From the NCBI GenBank assembly GCA_027012915.1, contig JALUYN010000537.1, positions 1 through 9,130 of the forward strand: a stretch of 9,130 bases of DNA. Reading direction: 5' to 3'. A program made the translations under genes and the position numbers. This document shows positions 1 through 5,400 of this stretch, piece after piece. Position 1 is the stretch's first letter, and each line of letters starts with the position of its first letter. A model generated the notes under the pieces. The model made no database searches, was not told the origin of the DNA, and saw only the letters and a list, made by a program, of their open reading frames with translations. The DNA comes from Cellvibrionaceae bacterium (GTDB lineage Bacteria > Pseudomonadota > Gammaproteobacteria > Pseudomonadales > Cellvibrionaceae).

Positions 1-524
1 CCGGGTGTGTGCGTTTGGTTTCTGATGCCGAGCAAGGAGATATGCCTTTCGAGCGTTTTTGCCCGGGCACACTGGATCAGGAATTTCTTGATAACCTGGA
101 TCTGGATCGCACGACCGTTTGTGAAATATCGCGACTCGCGGTGGATGGAGCCTTCCGCCGCCGTGCTGGTGAAGAGCGGACGCGTTTTGGTGGGGTGGAT
201 GCCATTGATTGTACTCATCAAGAGCGACGCACATTCTCAATGATTTCCGTAGCCGCTTTTCTTGGAGCCACTGCGTTGACGGAAAGCACGGGGCGTCGAA
301 ATGTCTTCGCGATGATGGAGCCGTTCTTGCCTCGGCTCTTGAAGCGCTCCGGCATCCCCTTTGAGCGAGCGGGAGAAGATATCGATTACCATGGTTTGCG
401 CGCTCCTTATTTTACACGCACGCAAGAAGCCCTGGACGGAATGCACGAGGATCTGCGAGAGCTGTACGATACCATTGCTGGTCGCATTCAAGAGCAATAT
501 GCCGAATCTGTGAAAGATTCGTAG
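1..524 (+). CDS. PEP-CTERM/exosortase-associated LuxI/FeeM-like acyltransferase, 5'-truncated by window edge
   Basis: This is the C-terminal part (about 174 residues) of a GNAT-fold N-acyltransferase related to acyl-homoserine-lactone synthases and FeeM-type N-acyl amino acid synthases; the subfamily accompanies exosortase systems. The frame is open to the left edge. The first full codons (from base 3) read GCVRLV, which lines up with residues 78-83 of the next gene, so the true start lies outside and the GTG at base 9 is internal. Shared blocks include CEISRLAVD, FRRR, an NVFA.MEPFL..LL.RSGI stretch and RAPYF. By eye, about 60% of residues are identical to the paralogue from CEISRLAVD to RAPYF. 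The family transfers acyl chains from acyl-ACP or acyl-CoA to an amine; the acceptor here is unknown. The tail after RAPYF is divergent and charged, as in the paralogue. Family assignment is firm; substrate is not inferable. Confidence 0.86.
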   Translation, partial: GCVRLVSDAEQGDMPFERFCPGTLDQEFLDNLDLDRTTVCEISRLAVDGAFRRRAGEERTRFGGVDAIDCTHQERRTFSMISVAAFLGATALTESTGRRNVFAMMEPFLPRLLKRSGIPFERAGEDIDYHGLRAPYFTRTQEALDGMHEDLRELYDTIAGRIQEQYAESVKDS

Positions 525-649
525 TTTTTTGACGCAGGTCTCATTTTGAGGGAGTGATGGTGGCGCATTTTTTATCTTGTGGTCGTTATTTGCTCAGGAT
601 GTTTGCTACACTGCGGCGGCCTTTTTAATCACCCTGGTATTTGCGCTTC

Positions 650-1441
650 ATGGAGTTCTCCAAACTCTCACTGATAGAGAGTTTCAATCAGTATTTTCAA
701 ATCGAGCTGGCTACCAGTCAGGCGCAAGTTCAAAAGGCGCAGCGTATTCGCTACCGAGTGTATTGCGAAGAGCTCGGCTACGAGCCTGTCGACAAATTTC
801 CAGATGGCTTCGAAACCGACGAGTACGATGAGCAGTCCCTGCATATTCTGATTACTCACAGGCGTTCAGGGTTGGCCGCAGGCTGTGTTCGCTTGGTGCC
901 GACGTCTGCCTTTCAGCCGCTGTTGCCGTTGGAAAAGAGGTTTAGTGACACGTTGGATCCTGAATCTTTGGCCGTGATCGATCCGGATCGCAGTACGCGA
1001 TGTGAAATCTCACGTTTGGCCGTAGATCCTCTGTTTCGTCGTCGCCATGGCGAGGCGGGCAGTCGTCTCGGTGACATTCACGCAATGGATATCAGTCGTA
1101 TTGAATACAGGAGCTTTTCACTGATTGCAGAAGCTGCCTTTGTTGCGGCAGCTGTTCTGACTGATCTCGCCGAGCGGACCAATGTCTTTGCGTTAATGGA
1201 GCCTTTTTTGGCTCGCTTGTTGGGGCGTTCAGGAATCCATTTTGTTCGTGTGGGGCGGGATATCAAATTTCATGGCCGTCGTGCCCCCTATTTTGTTTCT
1301 ACAGAAACGGTCAAGCAAAGCTTGAACCCCGAACTGCTGGATTTTTATTGGGGCTTGCGAGATGAGCTTGCTCGGCCCTATCGCTCTATGTTGACCAATA
1401 TAGAAAGCCACAGTTTGGAAAACCATAGTCTGGCCGGCTAA
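650..1441 (+). CDS. PEP-CTERM/exosortase-associated LuxI/FeeM-like acyltransferase (second, complete copy)
   Basis: This encodes a 263-aa cytoplasmic acyltransferase of the family described as PEP-CTERM/exosortase system-associated, related to LuxI autoinducer synthases and FeeM. The N-terminal block RIRYRVYCEELGYEP (residues 32-46) matches the RxxxFxxRxxxW-like region of the LuxI superfamily. It is followed by an acidic D57-x2-D60-x4-H65 segment, GCVRLV (78-83) and CEISRLAVD (118-126), which supplies the conserved E-x-S/T-R core. The ATG at 650 is chosen. A TTG nine bases upstream is possible, and an in-frame stop at 626 rules out anything longer. No convincing Shine-Dalgarno sequence precedes either start, so expression may be weak or translation coupled. 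It lies 125 nt after its paralogue in the same direction. The predicted chemistry is acyl transfer from a fatty acyl carrier to an amino group; it could make an acyl-amino acid or a signal. A classical AHL synthase role is less likely from the sequence. Confidence 0.9.
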   Translation: MEFSKLSLIESFNQYFQIELATSQAQVQKAQRIRYRVYCEELGYEPVDKFPDGFETDEYDEQSLHILITHRRSGLAAGCVRLVPTSAFQPLLPLEKRFSDTLDPESLAVIDPDRSTRCEISRLAVDPLFRRRHGEAGSRLGDIHAMDISRIEYRSFSLIAEAAFVAAAVLTDLAERTNVFALMEPFLARLLGRSGIHFVRVGRDIKFHGRRAPYFVSTETVKQSLNPELLDFYWGLRDELARPYRSMLTNIESHSLENHSLAG

Positions 1442-1479
1442 GTTCTCTTCACTTGATCTACATAATTGACCTCCTCTTC

Positions 1480-1485
1480 TATACT
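1480..1485 (+). promoter_or_regulatory. possible -10 element upstream of the ThiF-like gene
   Basis: TATACT matches the sigma-70 -10 consensus in five of six positions and sits 36 bases before the start codon. A convincing -35 is lacking: TTGATC (1453-1458) would give a 21-bp spacer and TTGACC (1466-1471) only 8 bp. The gene could also be read through from the acyltransferases, since no terminator is visible between 1442 and 1479. Confidence 0.3.
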
Positions 1486-1507
1486 GGGTAGCGTGTGAAG
1501 AAATTCA

Positions 1508-1514
1508 GGGAGGA
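1508..1514 (+). promoter_or_regulatory. strong ribosome-binding site of the ThiF-like gene
   Basis: GGGAGGA is a near-perfect Shine-Dalgarno sequence six bases before the ATG at 1521. It fixes that start and contrasts with the missing site in front of the acyltransferase gene at 650. Confidence 0.85.
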
Positions 1515-1520
1515 CTCTCA

Positions 1521-2384
1521 ATGCCGCAATCCTTTGACTACAATGAAGCCTTTTCGCGCAATATTGGTTGGGTGACTGAGGCCGAACAGCACGCGCTCAG
1601 AAGCAAACGTATAGCAATTGCTGGTATGGGAGGCGTTGGTGGAGCCCATACTTTGGCTTTAACGCGGCTTGGAATCGGTGCTTTTCATTTGTCCGATATG
1701 GATGCTTTTGGCGTAGAAAATTTCAATCGCCAGGTCGGCGCAGATATGACCAGTGTAGACGAGCAGAAGCTGGACGTGATGACGCAGCGTGCGCTGAATA
1801 TCAATCCAGAGCTCGATATTAAGGGCTTTCCCGAAGGTATAAACGACGACAATCTCGAAGCGTTTCTCGACGGTGTGGATCTTTATGTCGATAGCTTGGA
1901 CTTTTTCGCAGTGGATATTCGACGAAAAGTCTTTGCTCGCTGCTACGAAAAGGGTATTCCAGCGGTCACTGCCGCACCTTTGGGTATGGGGGTGGCGTTT
2001 TTGAGTTTCCTGCCCGGAAAAATGAGTTTTGAGGATTACTTTCAAATGGAGGGTAAGCCAGAGCAGGAGCAGCTTCTGAGTTTTCTGGTGGGTTTATCGC
2101 CCTCCATGTTGCAGTTGGGCTATTTGGTGGATGAGAGCCGAGTGGACTTTCATGCCCGCAAGGGGCCGTCTACGGGAATGGCCTGCGAGTTGTGTGCCGG
2201 TGTTGCCGCGACCAACGCACTCAAAATTCTGTTGAACCGCGGAGACGTTATCGCAGCTCCCTGGGGGCTCCATTTCGACGCATTCCGCAACAAGATGAAA
2301 AAAACCTGGCGCCCCGGTGGCAACAGCAATCCGATGCAAAAATTAATGTTGATGGTCGCCCGTAAAAAAGTCTCCAACGCCTAG
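1521..2384 (+). CDS. ThiF/MoeB/E1-like adenylyltransferase family protein
   Basis: This 287-aa protein belongs to the ThiF/MoeB/HesA family, which activates a carboxyl group (a C-terminal glycine of a small sulfur carrier, or another carboxylate) by adenylation. Visible hallmarks are the nucleotide-binding loop GMGGVGG (35-41), the D59-M60-D61 strand end that binds ribose, NFNRQ (67-71) with the catalytic-type arginine R70, K83, and D124-S-L-D127 in the Mg-ATP position. Only one CxxC (C222/C225) is present; the two pairs that bind zinc in MoeB/ThiF are not, so the structural zinc is probably absent. No rhodanese domain is fused. No ubiquitin-like or ThiS/MoaD-like partner is encoded nearby, arguing against a routine thiamine or molybdopterin role. 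The C-terminal part (WGLHFDAF, then a GGNSNP segment) resembles the MoeY/Rv1355c-type branch, where a nitroreductase domain follows in the same chain. Here that domain is a separate convergent gene. The family is certain; the substrate is unknown. Confidence 0.9.
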   Translation: MPQSFDYNEAFSRNIGWVTEAEQHALRSKRIAIAGMGGVGGAHTLALTRLGIGAFHLSDMDAFGVENFNRQVGADMTSVDEQKLDVMTQRALNINPELDIKGFPEGINDDNLEAFLDGVDLYVDSLDFFAVDIRRKVFARCYEKGIPAVTAAPLGMGVAFLSFLPGKMSFEDYFQMEGKPEQEQLLSFLVGLSPSMLQLGYLVDESRVDFHARKGPSTGMACELCAGVAATNALKILLNRGDVIAAPWGLHFDAFRNKMKKTWRPGGNSNPMQKLMLMVARKKVSNA

Positions 2385-2396
2385 TGTAGACCCCAC

Positions 2397-2427
2397 GTAG
2401 GTCGGCTAGAGCGCAGCGATAGCCGAC
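2397..2427. repeat. REP-like palindromic element between convergent genes
   Basis: GTAG (2397-2400) is followed directly by a perfect 8-bp inverted repeat, GTCGGCTA (2401-2408) and TAGCCGAC (2420-2427), around an 11-base loop containing GCGCAGCG. A GTAG tetranucleotide at the foot of a GC-rich imperfect palindrome is the layout of REP elements mobilised by RAYT (TnpA-REP) enzymes. It sits 12 bases past the ThiF stop, in the 132-bp gap between two convergent genes, where such elements usually lie. It could also attenuate transcription in either direction, though it lacks a T-run. Only one copy is in the window, so the repeat status is inferred from its form. Confidence 0.6.
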
Positions 2428-2516
2428 ATTCAAATGGACTGCATAGGTGCTATCTTGAGTATACGATCACTTAAGGGGTAGGTTGACGCCAAGCCCACGA
2501 AGCCCGACAAAGTGGC

Positions 2517-3572
2517 CTATTCAGGGACTGTCAGATCTTTAAACACTCTCTTAACCGGCAATCGCTTGGATCGTGGCGCTTCCTTCTTGGCGTAGCCAAC
2601 CCGAAGCAACATATACAGGATTTCATCGCTGTCGAGTGACAGTAGGCTCCGAGTGTCCTCTGCTAGTGCCTCTGCCTGCGGTATCAGCTTGTCTGGCACC
2701 GCATTGCTCTCGAGCCGGATCATCTGGTCTGCAACAACATAATAGGGGTGTACTGCTAGCCCTTTACTGTTCAAGTGATTCCAAAGTCGGGTGATGGTGC
2801 GCCCGGCATCAATGGCTCCTTGCTGGTTTTTGGGTCCGCTGATTGCAATGACTGCCGGTCCTTTCTTTATGGGTGCTGAGTCGATCTGTGACAGAAGCTT
2901 ATAAGCGCCAAACTTGTTGAGAAAATTCATACGGGACCAGTCTGCAATAAATTTCATAAACAAGCCGCCTCCGGGTGGTAAGTCCATAGTCTTCAGATCC
3001 AGCCCATCGCCCGCAGCCACTTCAGCGGGCCTAAAGCGCAGTGATTTACCTAGCCATTCGTGTACTTCGCGAGTCTGGAAACGTATTTCCGAGGCGCTCT
3101 TTACTTGCGTCCATAGTGAGGTTCGACTAGCCGCAGTGGCGAGAGACGAGACCTTGCAGTTGCCCTCGCTCATGGTGGCTAAGTTATCCAGTAGCTCTGA
3201 GTCGACATCTTTGTTTTGATAGCCGAAACGATTGGTATGGCGATTGAATAGCGCTGCTGTATGGGTTGCCTCTGGTTCTTCATTAGGTAGTGCGATATCA
3301 AGGTCCACCCCCGGAACGCCTCCTTCCACAACGTTGCTAATGTCATGCTTGATACTGGAGGCGGTTAACAACTCACTCACGTTCTCTATCGCGGCTCCCA
3401 GGGTAATTAATGTTGCAGGGCTGTCGCCCGGAAAAGTCTGCTCCGCGACCCGGGCGTGATCGTAGCGAATGCGCAGTCGTTTACCGTCCCAGGTTGCCGT
3501 ATGGGGTTGAGAATTATCCGGACTGGGCGCCATTTGAAAGGCCTGGCTAAGGTGCGATAAGAAAGTGGACAT
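2517..3572 (-). CDS. nitroreductase-like (FMN-dependent) protein, MoeY/Rv1355c C-terminal-domain type
   Basis: This 351-aa protein has no signal peptide. It resembles the nitroreductase-fold half of Rv1355c/MoeY-like proteins. Recognisable points are FNRHTNRFGYQ (the Arg-rich FMN-contact region in nitroreductases), EVHEWLGKSLRF, a GLDLKTMDLP segment, a hydrophobic PAVIAISG strand, RLWNHLNSKGLAVHPY (the usual W-x-x-A/L-x-x-x-G-L-x-x-x-P helix/strand), and a C-terminal LLRVGYAKKEAPRSKRLPV block that corresponds to R-x-G-x-x-x-x-x-P-R-R-P-L. The family uses FMN and NAD(P)H for two-electron redox; several relatives in biosynthetic clusters oxidise azolines or cleave C-C bonds. It converges on the ThiF-like gene, the partner domain in fused homologues. 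The ATG at 3572 is preceded by a weak purine stretch only. I am moderately sure of the fold; the substrate is unknown. Confidence 0.7.
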   Translation of the reverse strand: MSTFLSHLSQAFQMAPSPDNSQPHTATWDGKRLRIRYDHARVAEQTFPGDSPATLITLGAAIENVSELLTASSIKHDISNVVEGGVPGVDLDIALPNEEPEATHTAALFNRHTNRFGYQNKDVDSELLDNLATMSEGNCKVSSLATAASRTSLWTQVKSASEIRFQTREVHEWLGKSLRFRPAEVAAGDGLDLKTMDLPPGGGLFMKFIADWSRMNFLNKFGAYKLLSQIDSAPIKKGPAVIAISGPKNQQGAIDAGRTITRLWNHLNSKGLAVHPYYVVADQMIRLESNAVPDKLIPQAEALAEDTRSLLSLDSDEILYMLLRVGYAKKEAPRSKRLPVKRVFKDLTVPE

Positions 3573-3603
3573 AGGTTGCCTGTGGGGTGATGGTTTTTGA
3601 TGA

Positions 3604-3633
3604 TTTATAGCTCACTGCTTGGCGGCTTGTGAA
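3604..3633 (-). promoter_or_regulatory. sigma-70-like promoter for the nitroreductase-like gene
   Basis: On the minus strand, TTCACA (3633-3628) and TATAAA (3609-3604) each match the -35 and -10 consensus in five of six positions, with an 18-bp spacer. The start site would be near 3597, giving a leader of about 25 nt to the ATG at 3572. It lies back to back with the sigma-54 promoter of the sorted-protein gene. Confidence 0.5.
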
Positions 3634-3778
3634 GTTCTTTTTCGGGTGTCAGGTAATTTTACACTTAGGCTGTTAACTAGGCCCTCAAAAGAAGTTGTAG
3701 CACCGCGGCTTTGTTAGTTGAGGTAATTATCCTTTATTTATCAGTTGGTTACATGTTTTTATTGTGGCGGTTTTAGTT

Positions 3779-3795
3779 TTGGCACGCTCTCTGCA
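3779..3795 (+). promoter_or_regulatory. sigma-54 (RpoN) -24/-12 promoter of the PEP-CTERM-type gene
   Basis: TTGGCACG-CTCT-CTGCA matches the sigma-54 consensus YTGGCACG-N4-TTGCW except for one base (C for the first T of TTGC). The invariant GG (3781-3782) and GC (3793-3794) are exactly ten bases apart, as required. The start site should be near 3806, giving an 89-nt leader. Sigma-54 promoters need an AAA+ activator; in PEP-CTERM organisms the known candidate is PrsR with its sensor PrsK, neither of which is encoded in this window. Confidence 0.87.
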
Positions 3796-3822
3796 TTATG
3801 TATCGCAAGCCGAATCAATGGC

Positions 3823-3844
3823 GAGGTCCAGGGAGAAAGACCTC
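3823..3844 (+). promoter_or_regulatory. leader-RNA hairpin upstream of the PEP-CTERM-type gene
   Basis: GAGGTC (3823-3828) and GACCTC (3839-3844) form a perfect 6-bp stem around a 10-nt purine-rich loop that begins about 17 nt into the predicted transcript. With no T-run it is not a terminator. It could stabilise the mRNA or bind a regulator. The loop contains AGGGAGA, which could in principle bind CsrA-type proteins, but the GGA is only partly like their site. A 10-bp palindrome TCAAATTTGA (3873-3882) lies just before the ribosome-binding site GGAG (3884-3887). Confidence 0.45.
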
Positions 3845-3894
3845 AGGTAACAACTGGAATTAACTCTCAATTTCAAATTTGATGGAGTGAGAAA

Positions 3895-4683
3895 ATGAAA
3901 ATGTTTAAAGGAATGTCCAAATTGGTAGCTGCCAGTGCTGTTGCTCTGTCAGCAGGTGCGGTTCAAGCTGCTCCTATTAATGTTGGTGGTGTTGTCTGGG
4001 ATCCAGATACCCCTCTGTTCGATTTCAGCTCTAACTCTAACTTGATCGAAGATCAGCTGAACTTGGTTCCTGGTCCAGATTTCGTTAATACCCTAACCGG
4101 ATTTGGTCAGGTTACTGGCATCAACCAAACTAATCAGGCTACGTTCTGCCCAGGCTGTGAGCTGACTTACGTGTTTGGTGGTTACACCGTGAGTAACGTA
4201 AGTGTTGATGATAAGGGCACTCCGCTGGATACTTCAGATGATGAAGCAACTATCGAGTTCTCTGGTGGTTGGATTGAATTTTACGTAGACAGCTCCACTG
4301 CTTACGACGCCAATGATCAAGCTTCTGCAGGTGATGGCCTTCTGTGGCTGCGTCTTGAAGCACATGACGTCAATGGTGCTTCTTTGGTGTCTGAGTTGAC
4401 TAACTACGGTAACGGTACTGATGCTGGTACTGGTATCGGCCTGCTTGACGTGCACAGTGGTGCCGCGGCGAGCAACTTTGATACTGATACTCAAACTGAT
4501 GGTGCTGACTTCGTATTCTCTTCCAGCTTCCAGCCTCTGCCAAATAATGCTGTGACCGATGATGGTTTTGAGCTTTTTGGTACTGCAGATCTGAGAGGCG
4601 AGTCTATCCCTGTTCCTGCTACTGCGTTCCTGCTTGGTCTGGGGCTGCTGGGTATGGGTGTTGTTCGCAAGCGCACCAAATAA
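3895..4683 (+). CDS. exported PEP-CTERM-type (VPxPA variant) sorting-signal protein
   Basis: This is a 262-aa secreted protein. A Sec signal peptide (basic MKMFKGMSK, hydrophobic core, AVQA near residue 25) starts it. A tripartite exosortase sorting tail ends it: IPVPAT (238-243), a Leu/Gly transmembrane stretch LLGLGLLGMGVV, and a basic RKRTK terminus. The usual P-E-P is P-V-P here, as in the VPLPA-type variant. An exosortase is expected to cut near this motif and deliver the protein to the surface or matrix with exopolysaccharide. The mature part is acidic, rich in Gly, Asp, Ser and Thr, and contains a single C85-P-G-C88 pair; I do not recognise its middle domain. GGAG seven bases before the ATG supports the start. 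The gene is monocistronic in appearance: sigma-54 promoter ahead, strong terminator behind. Its codons favour GGT, GCT and other T-ending choices, as in highly expressed genes. Confidence 0.93.
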   Translation: MKMFKGMSKLVAASAVALSAGAVQAAPINVGGVVWDPDTPLFDFSSNSNLIEDQLNLVPGPDFVNTLTGFGQVTGINQTNQATFCPGCELTYVFGGYTVSNVSVDDKGTPLDTSDDEATIEFSGGWIEFYVDSSTAYDANDQASAGDGLLWLRLEAHDVNGASLVSELTNYGNGTDAGTGIGLLDVHSGAAASNFDTDTQTDGADFVFSSSFQPLPNNAVTDDGFELFGTADLRGESIPVPATAFLLGLGLLGMGVVRKRTK

Positions 4684-4698
4684 GCTTGTAACTGATAA

Positions 4699-4712
4699 GG
4701 CAGGTAACTGCC
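4699..4712 (+). other. small stem-loop with GNRA-type loop in the 3' UTR
   Basis: GGCAG-GTAA-CTGCC is a perfect 5-bp stem closed by a GUAA (GNRA) tetraloop, 15 bases after the stop codon and directly ahead of the terminator. It may stabilise the 3' end of an abundant mRNA. The structure is seen in sequence; the role is inferred. Confidence 0.5.
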
Positions 4713-4717
4713 GGATC

Positions 4718-4746
4718 AAAAAGGCTGCATTTATGCAGCCTTTTTT
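4718..4746 (+). terminator. rho-independent terminator of the PEP-CTERM-type gene
   Basis: AAAAAGGCTGCA (4718-4729) pairs perfectly with TGCAGCCTTTTT (4734-4745) around a 4-nt loop, and the 3' arm runs straight into a T-tract. The A-run on the 5' side means it could also work on the opposite strand. It separates the sorted protein from the next gene, whose start lies only 45 nt further on. Confidence 0.93.
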
Positions 4747-4791
4747 CGTTTGTTTATTGAAATATGTCCTGCATAGTTGAAGGTGGAATAG

Positions 4792-5382
4792 ATGTTTAAA
4801 CAGTTGGCAGTATTGTTTGGTTTGATGTTGATTGGGGCTGCGGTCAGTGGGTCAGATGACAATAAGGCCTATGCGGTTAAGGGGGCTGGAATTGCTCCAT
4901 GCAGTAAGTTCCTGGACTCTGTTGAGTCTGGGGACAAGGCCTATTTTGTATACGGTGGTTGGCTTGAGGGTTACTTTACGGCTTCCAACAAGTATCTGCC
5001 AGAGACCTACGACCTAATACCATGGCAGTCGACGCAGCTGATGCTTAAGACTGTAGAGTCTGTATGTAAGCAGAGTCCAGATATGACTTTAAATAGCGTT
5101 GTGCAAATGCTGGTTGGTAATTTGGCCCCTCAGAGAATTGCTATGGGAACCAAATTTGTACGTCTGGGCGAAGGCTATGGGAATGTTTTTCAGGAAGAGG
5201 TGGTCGTCCGCATTAAGAAGGCGTTAACTGATAAAGGGTTTTACAGTGGTGAACTGAGCGCAGATTATACGGATTCAGTAAAAACTGCGTTGCGTAATTT
5301 TCAGAAGTCTGTGAATCAGGCAGAAACAGGTGTGCCTAATCAGGCAACGCTGTTCCTGCTGTTTCGACCGACAGCTCAATAG
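4792..5382 (+). CDS. exported protein with N-terminal cysteine-pair domain and C-terminal peptidoglycan-binding domain
   Basis: This 196-aa protein has a signal peptide (MFKQLAVLFGLMLIGAAVSG); the cut could lie near G20 or after AYA (28). The first mature half has C37 and C92, spaced so that they could form a disulfide, with a YGGWLEGYFTASN segment. It recalls Rap1a/Tai- or HdeA-like small periplasmic helical domains, but I cannot fix the family. Residues about 134-194 look like a PG_binding_1 domain: VVRIKKALTDKGFYSGELSA, then a TALRNFQK block and TGVPNQATLFLLF. Periplasmic cell-wall association is therefore likely. AGGTGG five bases ahead of the ATG sets the start. It follows the terminator closely with no obvious promoter, so it may depend on read-through. 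It ends 18 nt from the convergent prsT stop. Role unknown; it could be an envelope accessory of the sorting or secretion system. Confidence 0.82.
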   Translation: MFKQLAVLFGLMLIGAAVSGSDDNKAYAVKGAGIAPCSKFLDSVESGDKAYFVYGGWLEGYFTASNKYLPETYDLIPWQSTQLMLKTVESVCKQSPDMTLNSVVQMLVGNLAPQRIAMGTKFVRLGEGYGNVFQEEVVVRIKKALTDKGFYSGELSADYTDSVKTALRNFQKSVNQAETGVPNQATLFLLFRPTAQ

Positions 5383-5400
5383 TCTCTCTCGAGATACTGG

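Larger units (their letters stand above)
3573..3894. promoter_or_regulatory. divergent intergenic control region (322 bp)
   Basis: No credible gene lies here. It holds the minus-strand sigma-70-like promoter, the plus-strand sigma-54 promoter and a leader hairpin. Upstream of the sigma-54 core the DNA is AT-rich. It contains a direct repeat AGGTAATT at 3651-3658 and 3721-3728, and GTGT/ACAC arms at 3646-3649 and 3661-3664. These are the kind of positions (50-130 bp upstream) where an NtrC-type activator such as PrsR would bind, but no binding consensus can be asserted from sequence alone. Confidence 0.6.

Noticed and set aside
581..595. Possible second sigma-54 promoter ahead of the acyltransferase at 650 (TGGTCG...TTTGCTC)
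   Set aside because: GG and GC are nine, not ten, bases apart and the -24 box lacks GGCAC; sigma-54 spacing is strict.
606..611. TACACT as a -10 box for the acyltransferase at 650
   Set aside because: The best -35 at proper spacing (TCGTTA, 583-588) is poor; not better than chance in this AT-rich gap.
650..1441. Calling the acyltransferase a classical LuxI quorum-sensing synthase
   Set aside because: It is longer than typical LuxI (about 200 aa), lacks the usual W in the N-terminal block, is duplicated, and has no LuxR partner nearby; the exosortase-associated/FeeM-like assignment fits better.
1659..2045. 128-codon minus-strand open frame inside the ThiF-like gene
   Set aside because: Lies wholly antisense to a clear family member, with no recognisable motifs or ribosome-binding site.
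2914..3219. 101-codon plus-strand open frame inside the nitroreductase-like gene
   Set aside because: Shadow of the opposite coding strand; Ser-rich with no domain features.
4234..4719. 161-codon minus-strand open frame opposite the PEP-CTERM-type gene
   Set aside because: Antisense to a confidently identified gene; the translated product is low-complexity and Ser/Thr/Gln-rich without signal or domain, and it overlaps the 3' UTR.
5387..5394. TCTCGAGA palindrome between the convergent stops as a bidirectional terminator
   Set aside because: Self-complementary with no loop and no T-run; too short to form a terminator hairpin.
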